Assembly: GCA_002327785.1 (NCBI GenBank)
Contig: DCUI01000257.1
Location: 1 to 5,244, forward strand
Origin: Phycisphaerales bacterium UBA2218
GTDB lineage: Bacteria; Planctomycetota; Phycisphaerae; Sedimentisphaerales; Anaerobacaceae
Length of the DNA: 5,244 bases
Reading direction: 5' to 3'
Shown here: positions 1 to 5,244 of the stretch, piece by piece
Layout: each line of letters opens with the position of its first letter
Position numbering within the stretch: position 1 is the first letter of the stretch
The notes under the pieces: generated by a model
Database searches by the model: none
Told to the model about the DNA's origin: nothing
Seen by the model: only the letters and a program-made list of their open reading frames with translations
Made by a program: the position numbers and the translations under genes

Positions 1-24
1 GGAACGACCGGCTCTCGCCTGGTA

Positions 25-37
25 TGACAAGTTGTCA
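25..37. repeat. 13-bp perfect palindrome
   Basis: TGACAA and TTGTCA flank a single central G, giving 6-bp arms. It lies 3 bp before a second, stronger hairpin at 41-59. It could be an operator half-pair, a recombination-associated structure or chance. No T-tract follows, so it is not a terminator. Confidence 0.4.
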
Positions 38-171
38 GGCGTGCCGGAAGGTCCGGCACTATCGCGGGTACCTATCCCGGGAAGATCCAGGAATTCACAG
101 TGGCCAACACCGCCAGGGAGATCGAGCGGATGGTCAAAAGGATCCGCAAGCAGGCCCCGGCCCAAGCGTGA
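28..171 (+). pseudogene. possible IS110-type transposase fragment (N-terminal part)
   Basis: Frame 1 is open from 28 to the TGA at 169-171 and has no start codon. From position 82 it encodes KIQEFTVANTAREIERMVKR, then IRKQAP. This resembles the stretch in IS110-family transposases that follows the first strand of the RuvC-like (DEDD) domain, where 'EF.V.NT...I..MV.....APG' leads into a 'CYEAGPCG' motif. Here the frame stops right after the QAP, the YEAG motif is absent, and the upstream residues do not show the expected 'VGIDxHK' strand. If the match is right, only about 30 codons survive, flanked by unrelated sequence. The resemblance is from memory of the family and the piece is short, so a chance similarity or another helical protein remains possible. 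Confidence 0.3.
41..59. repeat. GC-rich hairpin, 8-bp stem and 3-nt loop
   Basis: GTGCCGGA (41-48) pairs perfectly with TCCGGCAC (52-59) around the loop AGG. The stem is strong (six G-C pairs of eight), but what follows is not T-rich, so an intrinsic terminator is unlikely. With the 25-37 palindrome it forms a structured block immediately ahead of the transposase-like reading frame. Structured ends and leaders are common in insertion sequences, but the assignment to one here is inference. Confidence 0.5.
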
Positions 172-301
172 GAAATCGAGAGAACACACATGGCTCTTTG
201 TGAAGGACATAGAGGTGACCTTGCGGTGCGGGCACGAGAAGAGCCATCGGTGGGGCACACAGTGCGACAGGCGGTCTGGGCTGCCGGACTCGCGTTCGTA
301 G

Positions 302-454
302 AACGCCGGGCTCTCGACGAAACGTTTCCCTGTCGGCTCCGGTTCGGCTCCGGTCGGACTAATCCACGTATATCAGACTGATTCGTCGTCGAAGCCGCCC
401 GTACCCAAGGCCGCCTTGAAAAACAAGAATGAAGAGTTGAAGAAAACCGATTGA
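302..454 (+). pseudogene. possible eroded C-terminal end of a gene
   Basis: Frame 2 is open from the TAG at 299-301 to a TGA at 452-454. It ends in a tail reading SSSKPPVPKAALKNKNEELK, then KTD. The last 23 codons are lysine-rich with mostly G or C at third positions, which is how a genuine protein tail in this genome would look. The preceding 25 or so codons are less protein-like and there is no start codon with a ribosome site. The function is unknown. It could equally be a chance open frame in GC-rich DNA. Confidence 0.15.
333..354. repeat. exact 11-bp tandem duplication
   Basis: TCGGCTCCGGT occurs twice back to back (333-343 and 344-354), with a partial third unit (CGG) following. It lies in non-coding sequence, so the 11-bp unit breaks no clear gene. 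Replication slippage is the simplest origin. Confidence 0.8.
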
Positions 455-673
455 CAAAGGTCGTTCCATATCAGGGTGCCTGTAAGAGCATGTCGTCCAC
501 AGGGGGAAGATGGCGCCTCACGGCGTCACTACAAGCGATGAACTCCGCGCTTGCCTGCGGCCGAATTCTCGCGCAAGATGGTTCCTGTGCCTATGGCTTG
601 ATTGCATCGGCAGCAGACCATCGGCCAGGGGGCCTTGCCGCTTCCATCCGGAGAGTGCGGCGGTGTTGAATAC

Positions 674-677
674 TGGA
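674..677 (+). promoter_or_regulatory. ribosome binding site of the galactosidase gene
   Basis: GGAG ends 10 bases before the ATG at 688. A second GGAG (690-693), nine bases before the ATG at 703, would serve the alternative starts at 703 or 706. The sequence does not decide between them; all three keep the signal peptide intact. Confidence 0.4.
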
Positions 678-687
678 GTCGGATCAC

Positions 688-3600
688 ATGGAGACATTGA
701 CGATGATGAGTAGGAATGCGAAGCGATCTCTCGTTGGCGTGTTGTTGATTCTTGCGGCCCCTGCGTGCGGGTTTTCCCAGGATGGCGGCTCTTCGCTCGC
801 CAACGATTGGGAGAATCCCGAGGTCGTCGGCCGGAACAAGGAACCCGGGCACTGCACGCTCATGGTGTACCCCGACGTCGAGACGGCGCTGGCCTGCGAC
901 CGCGAGGCGTCGCCTTATCATCAGTCGCTCAACGGCAACTGGAAGTTCAACTGCGTGGTCAAGCCCGCCGACCGGCCGGTGGACTTCCATAAGCCGGAAT
1001 TCGACGTCAGCGGCTGGGCGGAGATCCCCGTGCCCTCGAACTGGGAGATGCACGGTTACGACAAGCCGATCTATCTGAACATCCGCTACCCGCACCCGAC
1101 GAACCCGCCCTACATCGCCCATGATTATAATCCGGTGGGCTCGTACCGGCGTCAGTTCACGATTCCGGATTCCTGGGACGGCCGGCAGGTCTTCCTGCAC
1201 TTCGACGGCGTCATCAGCGCGTTCTATGTCTGGGTTAACGGGCAGATGGCCGGCTACAGCGAAGGCAGCATGACGCCGGCCGAGTTCAACATCACGCCGT
1301 ACCTGCAAAAGGGCACGAACACCCTTGGTGCCCAAGTCTATCGTTGGTGCGACGGCAGCTACCTCGAAGACCAGGACATGTTCCGCCTCAGCGGCATCTA
1401 CCGCAACGTCTATCTCTTCGCAACTCCGGCGGTGCACATCCGCGACTTCTTCGTCCGGGCGACGCTGGACGATCAGTACGAGGACGGCGTCCTGATGATC
1501 CGCCCAAAACTGGCCACGTACAAAAAGATGGAACTCAAAGGCTGGACGGTCCAGGCCCAGCTCTATGACGGCAAGCAGGCCATCCTCGCGCAGCCGCTGA
1601 GCATCGATGTCCAAAGGGTTCTTCATGAGAGCTATCCCCAAAGGGACAACGTCCGATTCGCACTGATGCGCGCCAATGTCCCGGGCATCAAGCCGTGGTC
1701 CGACGAGATGCCGAACCTCTATACGCTCGTCCTGACGCTCCACGACGCCACCGGCAAGACGGTCGAGGCCGAGAGCTGCCGCGTCGGGTTCCGCACGGTC
1801 GAGATCAAGGACGGCCAGTTCTTCGTCAACGGGCGGTCCATCAAGTTCTTCGGCACCAACCGCCACGAGCACGACCCCGACACCGGTAAGGCGGTTTCCG
1901 TCGCCCGGATGGTACAGGACATCAAGCTGATGAAGGCGAACAACATCAACGCGGTGCGGACCTCGCATTATCCGAACGACCCGAAGTGGTACGAGCTCTG
2001 CGACGAGTACGGCATCTACTTGATGGATGAGACGAACCTCGAGACCCACGGCGTCGGCGGCCTGCTCTCCAACATCCCCGCCTGGCACACCTCCTTCGTC
2101 GAGCGGGCGATCCGGATGGTCGAGCGGGACAAGAACCACCCGTCGGTGGTCATCTGGTCGCTCGGCAACGAATCCGGGTGCGGCCCGAACCACGCCGCGA
2201 TGGCCGGCTGGATCCACGACTACGACTCGACTCGCCCGATCCACTACGAAGGCGCCGCGGGCAATCCGTTCGACTACCCCTACGTCGATATGATTAGCCG
2301 GATGTATGAACGCATCCCGGGCATCATCCGCCTGGCGACCAACAGCGACACCCGCCCGATGGTCCTGTGCGAGTACGCCCACGCCATGGGCAACAGTGTG
2401 GGCAATCTGCCCGAATACTGGCGGGCGATCCGCTCCCACAAGCGGCTCATCGGCGGATTCATTTGGGACTGGGTCGATCAGGGCATCCGCAAGACGGCCC
2501 CGGACGGCACGAGCTACTGGGGCTACGGCGGCGACTTCGGCGACAACCCGAACGACGGCAACTTCTGCTGCAATGGCCTGGTCATGCCCGACCGCAAGCC
2601 CAACCCCTCGCTGGCCGAGGTCAGGAAGGTCTACCAGCGCATCCATGTCAGGCCGGTCGATGCGCTCGCGGGCAGATTCGTCATCGAGAATGAGTACGAC
2701 TTCCGCAGCCTCGATTTCGTCGAGGGCTGGTGGGTGATCATCAATGACCACGCGACAATCCAACACGGCAAGCTGCCCAAGCTTGCCCTGGAGCCCAAGC
2801 AGACGCAGGAAATCGAAATTCCATTTTCACAGCCGGATCTGGAGCCCGGTGCCGAGTACTGGCTCAACATGTCGTTCATGCTGACCGGGGATACGTCGTG
2901 GGCGCCCAAGGGCCACGTTGTCGCCTGGCACCAATTCAAGATTCCCTTCGATGTGCCGCCGTCGCCGACCGTCGCCGTCGACCCAATGCCGCCTGCCACG
3001 CTCCGCGATCAGGGCAACGCCTTCACGGTCAGCGCCGACGCCTTCACCGTCAGCATCGGTAAGACCAGCGGGGCCATCGAGTCGATCAAGTTCAAGGGCA
3101 GCGAACTGGTCACCAGCCCGCTGGTCCCGAACTTCTGGCGGCCCCCGATTGACAACGACAATGGCAACCAGATGCCCCGCCGTCTCGGCGCCTGGAAGAA
3201 CGCCGGGCCCGGCAGGACCGTGGAATCCGTCACCGCCGAGCAGGTCCAACCGCAGCTCGTCCGCATCACCGCCCGGGCCAAGCTCCCGATCGGCGACGGC
3301 ACAAAGTACACGACGGTCTATGACGTCCACGGCAGCGGCGACATCGTCGTCGAGGCCAGCATGGAACCCGCCGCCAAGCTCCCCGAGCTTCCCCGCTTCG
3401 GCATGCAGATGGCCATCCCCGGCACGTACTCGACGATGACCTACTTTGGTCGCGGCCCACACGAGAACTACTGGGATCGCAACAGCGGCTCGGGCGTCGG
3501 CCGATATTCGGGTCCGGTTGAGGAGATGATTCACGTCTATACCCGGCCACAGGAGAACGGCAATCGTACCGACGTTCGTTGGCTAACCCTGACCGACAAC

Positions 3601-4413
3601 CACGGTACGGGCCTGATGGCCGTGGGCATGCCACTGCTGAGCGTCAGCGCCTGGCCTTTCAGCATGGACGACCTCGCCAAAGCGATGCATATCCACGAGC
3701 TGCCCCGCCGGGACTTCATCACACTGAACCTCGACTACCGCCAGATGGGCGTCGGCGGCGACGACAGTTGGGGTGCCCTGCCGCACGAGGAATACAGACT
3801 GCCCGCCAAACCGTACACGTACCGCTTCCGCCTGAGACCCTACAGCAAGGGCATGGGCGAAGCGAACGCCCTCGCCCGCGAGACCTTCGCCGGCAACGGC
3901 ACCCGTGGCCGCGTGTCGCTGTTCGACGGCAAGACCCTGAATGGTTGGACGGTCCTCAAGTGCGAAGCGACCGTGGACAATGGCGAGATCCTCATCGTCG
4001 CAGGCAACGGCCTCGTCCAGACCGAGAAGAAATATGGCGACTTCGTCCTGGAGTTCGAGTGGAAGCCGCTGCGGGACAACAAGTGGGATAGCGGCGTCTA
4101 TTTCCGCTATGAATCTGTGCCGCAGGGCCAACCCTGGCCCACCCGATACCAGGCGAATCTGATGCAGGGCCTGGAGGGCAACGTCAGCGACCTACCGGGT
4201 GCCCAAAGCAAGGGCTTGATCCAGCCCGGCCAGTGGAACCGATTCCGGCTGACCGTGCGAGGCACAAAAGCCGCCATGGAAATCAACAACACTCCGGCCT
4301 GGGAAGCCGACGGTCTCACCGGGCCTGCCGAAGGGTATATCGCGCTGCAAGCCGAGGTCCCAGGTGGCGGCCAGCACCGCTTCCGAAACATCTACCTGAC
4401 CGAGCTGAAGTAA
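688..4413 (+). CDS. lacZ: exported GH2 beta-galactosidase fused to a C-terminal DUF1080 domain
   Basis: Retaining hydrolase of terminal beta-D-galactosides, 1241 residues against about 1024 in E. coli LacZ. Residues 7-30 are an export signal (RNAKR, then a hydrophobic SLVGVLLILAAPAC core). Cys27 might be a lipoprotein Cys, but the lipobox (APAC) is poor. Order: GH2 jelly roll about 75-245 (VPSNWEMHGYDKPIY, SYLEDQDMFRLSGIYR); Ig-like 247-370; TIM barrel 372-650; Ig-like 655-755; Bgal_small_N 775-1050; linker about 1052-1075; DUF1080 1076-1240. Acid/base is E495 (SLGNESG), nucleophile E562 (CEYAHAMGNS). LacZ Mg ligands E416/H418/E461 map to E452/H454/E495, LacZ H357/H391/W568/D598/F601/N604/W999 to H393/H427/W593/D623/F626/N629/W1028, so it should be active. 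The DUF1080 part has LFDGKTLNGW (1078-1087), YGDFVLEFEW (1116-1125), WDSGVYFR and FRNIYL. An in-frame stop at 667 bounds the start; ATGs at 703 and 706 are alternatives. Physiological substrate unknown. Confidence 0.95.
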   Translation: METLTMMSRNAKRSLVGVLLILAAPACGFSQDGGSSLANDWENPEVVGRNKEPGHCTLMVYPDVETALACDREASPYHQSLNGNWKFNCVVKPADRPVDFHKPEFDVSGWAEIPVPSNWEMHGYDKPIYLNIRYPHPTNPPYIAHDYNPVGSYRRQFTIPDSWDGRQVFLHFDGVISAFYVWVNGQMAGYSEGSMTPAEFNITPYLQKGTNTLGAQVYRWCDGSYLEDQDMFRLSGIYRNVYLFATPAVHIRDFFVRATLDDQYEDGVLMIRPKLATYKKMELKGWTVQAQLYDGKQAILAQPLSIDVQRVLHESYPQRDNVRFALMRANVPGIKPWSDEMPNLYTLVLTLHDATGKTVEAESCRVGFRTVEIKDGQFFVNGRSIKFFGTNRHEHDPDTGKAVSVARMVQDIKLMKANNINAVRTSHYPNDPKWYELCDEYGIYLMDETNLETHGVGGLLSNIPAWHTSFVERAIRMVERDKNHPSVVIWSLGNESGCGPNHAAMAGWIHDYDSTRPIHYEGAAGNPFDYPYVDMISRMYERIPGIIRLATNSDTRPMVLCEYAHAMGNSVGNLPEYWRAIRSHKRLIGGFIWDWVDQGIRKTAPDGTSYWGYGGDFGDNPNDGNFCCNGLVMPDRKPNPSLAEVRKVYQRIHVRPVDALAGRFVIENEYDFRSLDFVEGWWVIINDHATIQHGKLPKLALEPKQTQEIEIPFSQPDLEPGAEYWLNMSFMLTGDTSWAPKGHVVAWHQFKIPFDVPPSPTVAVDPMPPATLRDQGNAFTVSADAFTVSIGKTSGAIESIKFKGSELVTSPLVPNFWRPPIDNDNGNQMPRRLGAWKNAGPGRTVESVTAEQVQPQLVRITARAKLPIGDGTKYTTVYDVHGSGDIVVEASMEPAAKLPELPRFGMQMAIPGTYSTMTYFGRGPHENYWDRNSGSGVGRYSGPVEEMIHVYTRPQENGNRTDVRWLTLTDNHGTGLMAVGMPLLSVSAWPFSMDDLAKAMHIHELPRRDFITLNLDYRQMGVGGDDSWGALPHEEYRLPAKPYTYRFRLRPYSKGMGEANALARETFAGNGTRGRVSLFDGKTLNGWTVLKCEATVDNGEILIVAGNGLVQTEKKYGDFVLEFEWKPLRDNKWDSGVYFRYESVPQGQPWPTRYQANLMQGLEGNVSDLPGAQSKGLIQPGQWNRFRLTVRGTKAAMEINNTPAWEADGLTGPAEGYIALQAEVPGGGQHRFRNIYLTELK

Positions 4414-4425
4414 GCCAGACTGCGA

Positions 4426-4453
4426 TTGCACAAGCAGGCGAATCTGCTATGAT
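4426..4453 (+). promoter_or_regulatory. sigma70-type extended -10 promoter of the MNT/HEPN operon
   Basis: A -10 box TATGAT (4448-4453, 5 of 6 to consensus) is preceded by TG-C (4445-4447), an extended -10. A weak -35 TTGCAC (4426-4431, 3 of 6) lies at a 16-bp spacing. Transcription would start near 4460, about 40 bases before the ATG at 4501. It begins only 12 bases after the galactosidase stop codon, which argues that the two-gene module is transcribed separately. A 5-bp inverted repeat, AGCAG (4433-4437) with CTGCT (4444-4448), lies across the spacer and touches the -10 box. Confidence 0.55.
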
Positions 4454-4459
4454 GGACAG

Positions 4460-4483
4460 TCAATAGTCATTGAACTCTATTGA
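4460..4483. promoter_or_regulatory. inverted repeat at the predicted start site, candidate operator
   Basis: TCAATAG (4460-4466) and CTATTGA (4477-4483) are perfect 7-bp inverted repeats separated by 10 bp. An extra ATTGA (4469-4473) lies between them, exactly 10 bp, one helical turn, before the ATTGA at 4479-4483. The element begins at the predicted transcription start, just downstream of the -10 box, and ends before the first ATG of the operon. That is where an autorepressor of a toxin-antitoxin operon would bind. Neither encoded protein has an obvious DNA-binding domain, so the binder is unknown. The arms are also short enough to form only a weak RNA hairpin. Confidence 0.4.
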
Positions 4484-4500
4484 GCCGAAACGGGGTCGCT

Positions 4501-4836
4501 ATGGTCTATGTCTCCGAGGGACTGATTGACAGAATGGCTCAGCGGATTGCCCGCGAGGTTGATCCGGAGAGGATCGTTTTGTTCGGCTCCTGGGCCCGCG
4601 GCGAGGCGAACGAGCAGTCGGACGTGGACTTCCTGGTGGTGGAACGCGAGCCTTTCGGCCCGAATCGAAGCCGCCGCGAGGAGGCCACTCGCATCTGGCG
4701 ATGCCTTTCCGAATTCCGCATACCGACGGATATCCTGGTCTACTCCATCGATGAACTGGATCGGTGGAAGGATTCGAGACATCATGTGGTCGGCAGGGCC
4801 TTGAAAGAGGGAAAGGTCTTGTATGAGTCCGATTGA
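4501..4836 (+). CDS. minimal nucleotidyltransferase (MNT), likely antitoxin of a HEPN/MNT pair
   Basis: Cytoplasmic polymerase-beta-fold nucleotidyltransferase of 111 residues (NTP_transf_2 type), the size of a stand-alone MNT. The signature GSX10DXD is intact: G29-S30, then D41 and D43 in SDVDFLVVE. A third carboxylate, D77, sits in the strand PTDILVY, so metal binding and catalysis look possible. The tail ALKEGKVLYE is typical of the family. In characterised MntA-HepT pairs the MNT protein neutralises the HEPN toxin by transferring AMP to it; that this happens here is inference. The ATG at 4501 was chosen because GGGG lies five bases ahead (4492-4495). An in-frame TTG at 4480 would add seven residues but has no ribosome site and falls inside the candidate operator. 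Its last 14 bases overlap the HEPN gene, implying translational coupling. Confidence 0.9.
   Translation: MVYVSEGLIDRMAQRIAREVDPERIVLFGSWARGEANEQSDVDFLVVEREPFGPNRSRREEATRIWRCLSEFRIPTDILVYSIDELDRWKDSRHHVVGRALKEGKVLYESD
4806..4816 (+). promoter_or_regulatory. ribosome binding site of the HEPN gene
   Basis: A purine run, AGAGGGAAAGG, ends six bases before the ATG at 4823. It lies wholly inside the end of the MNT gene, which supports this start and coupled translation of the two proteins. Confidence 0.6.
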
Positions 4837-5200
4837 TGTGCCACGGGAGTTGCTGACGCTGGCAGAAAAGGACTACAAGGCCGCATTGATCCTCGCTCGG
4901 GCCTCAGACCCGCAGATGGATGCAGCAGGTTTTCATCTTCAACAGGCGGTCGAGAAATCGTTGAAAGCCTGGCTGGCCCGAAGGGGCATCGATTATCCGA
5001 AGACCCATGACCTGAATCCGTTGCTCGGATTGCTCGAAGACGCTGGAGAGAACATTGAGCCGTTCTGGTATCTCTTGGGCTTGAATCCCTTCGCCGTGCA
5101 GTTTCGCTACGAGGTGGCAGGCGAGGACTTCGCGGACTTTGACCAACTCGCCCGACTGACCAGGCAGCTTATGACTCACGTCCGACAAGTCGTCGCGTAG
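4823..5200 (+). CDS. HEPN-domain protein, likely toxin partner of the MNT protein
   Basis: All-helical HEPN protein of 125 residues (PF05168-like), full length for the family. Visible motifs in order: first helix about 7-27 (LLTLAEKDYKAALILAR); the core signature GFHLQQAVEKSLKAWL in helix two (36-51; H38, Q40, Q41, E44, K45, K48); YPKTHDL (58-64) leading into helix three; NPFAVQFRYEV (88-98); last helix about 103-123. Many HEPN toxins are ribonucleases using an RX4-6H motif. Here the conserved region offers only R54 seven residues before H62, and the only exact match is RQLMTH (114-119) in the last helix, so RNase activity is uncertain. Pairing with an MNT gene, the 14-bp overlap and the strong ribosome site all indicate a two-component toxin-antitoxin operon. 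Alternatives are an inactive HEPN acting as a substrate-binding or regulatory subunit of the nucleotidyltransferase. No terminator follows. Confidence 0.9.
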   Translation: MSPIDVPRELLTLAEKDYKAALILARASDPQMDAAGFHLQQAVEKSLKAWLARRGIDYPKTHDLNPLLGLLEDAGENIEPFWYLLGLNPFAVQFRYEVAGEDFADFDQLARLTRQLMTHVRQVVA

Positions 5201-5244
5201 AACAAAAACGATAGCTGTCTCGAATGGCACTGCCGTGATCGTGG

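Larger units (their letters stand above)
172..687. other. gene-poor stretch upstream of the galactosidase
   Basis: About 515 bases with no convincing gene. Several short frames are open (for example a 63-codon frame at 190-381 with a GAGAG seven bases ahead of its ATG), but their translations are arginine-rich, lack domain features and overlap one another. The interval contains the 11-bp tandem repeat at 333-354, an ATCAG-A-CTGAT palindrome at 372-382, a lysine-rich open tail ending at 454, and a TTGACA hexamer at 451-456 with no acceptable -10 box at 16-18 bp. I see no tRNA, riboswitch or clear promoter for the downstream gene. Confidence 0.5.

Noticed and set aside
67..145. KpnI (GGTACC), SmaI (CCCGGG), EcoRI (GAATTC) and BamHI (GGATCC) sites within 79 bp, suggesting a cloning polylinker.
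   Set aside because: The spacing and intervening sequence do not match a polylinker, and the same bases encode a continuous protein-like segment. It is a chance cluster in GC-rich DNA, though vector screening would settle it.
190..381. A 63-codon frame with an ATG and a GAGAG seven bases upstream, a possible small gene.
   Set aside because: The translation has no recognisable motif, is arginine-rich, and spans the 11-bp tandem repeat. It follows directly in frame after the stop of the transposase-like segment, consistent with drifted DNA rather than a gene.
451..486. A perfect -35 hexamer TTGACA at 451-456, possibly the promoter of the galactosidase gene.
   Set aside because: No acceptable -10 box lies 15-19 bp downstream (the sequence there is GC-rich), and it is more than 200 bases from the start codon.
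529..2766. A 745-codon open frame on the minus strand, opposite the galactosidase gene.
   Set aside because: It is in codon register with the sense gene, and stays open because the sense strand avoids TTA, CTA and TCA codons there. Its translation is a monotonous Val/Asp/Arg/Ala-rich sequence with no domain, whereas the sense frame matches LacZ throughout.
4433..4448. A hairpin AGCAG/CTGCT after the galactosidase gene, as a possible terminator.
   Set aside because: The stem is only 5 bp and there is no T-tract. It overlaps the -10 region of the downstream promoter, which better explains the sequence.
4480..4500. A TTG start at 4480 for the MNT gene, giving seven extra residues.
   Set aside because: No ribosome site precedes it, it falls inside the inverted repeat, and the added residues are not part of the nucleotidyltransferase fold. 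ATG 4501 has a GGGG at a suitable distance.

Overview
The window is GC-rich bacterial DNA. A LacZ-type galactosidase is fused to a DUF1080 domain and carries its own export signal. DUF1080 is greatly expanded in Planctomycetota and, to a lesser extent, in Verrucomicrobiota, so a planctomycete-like organism is the best guess. This rests on domain content and composition only; no taxonomic marker is present.

Positions 1-687 contain no convincing intact gene. They hold a short reading frame resembling the N-terminal part of an IS110-type transposase (28-171, low confidence), two adjacent short palindromes (25-37 and 41-59), an exact 11-bp tandem duplication (333-354) and a lysine-rich open tail that may be the eroded end of a gene (302-454). 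The stretch reads like decayed mobile or accessory DNA upstream of the large gene.

Positions 688-4413 encode one large exported enzyme of 1241 residues. It is a complete five-domain GH2 beta-galactosidase with every catalytic and metal-site residue I can map onto E. coli LacZ, followed by a DUF1080 (3-keto-disaccharide hydrolase / LamG-like) domain of about 165 residues. It is probably used outside the cytoplasm to degrade galactosides in polysaccharide or glycoconjugate material.

Positions 4426-5200 hold a compact two-gene module. A minimal nucleotidyltransferase (MNT) and a HEPN-domain protein overlap by 14 bp. They sit behind a good sigma70-type extended -10 promoter, and an inverted repeat lies at the predicted transcription start. 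This is the layout of an MNT/HEPN (type VII-like) toxin-antitoxin pair with its own autoregulated promoter. It is on the same strand as the galactosidase but looks like an independent transcription unit. No terminator is visible after either the galactosidase or the HEPN gene, and the last 44 bases hold nothing recognisable.

The two notable items are the GH2-DUF1080 fusion, which joins a hydrolase to a domain linked to 3-keto-sugar chemistry, and the MNT/HEPN module, whose HEPN protein lacks the usual active-site motif at the usual place.
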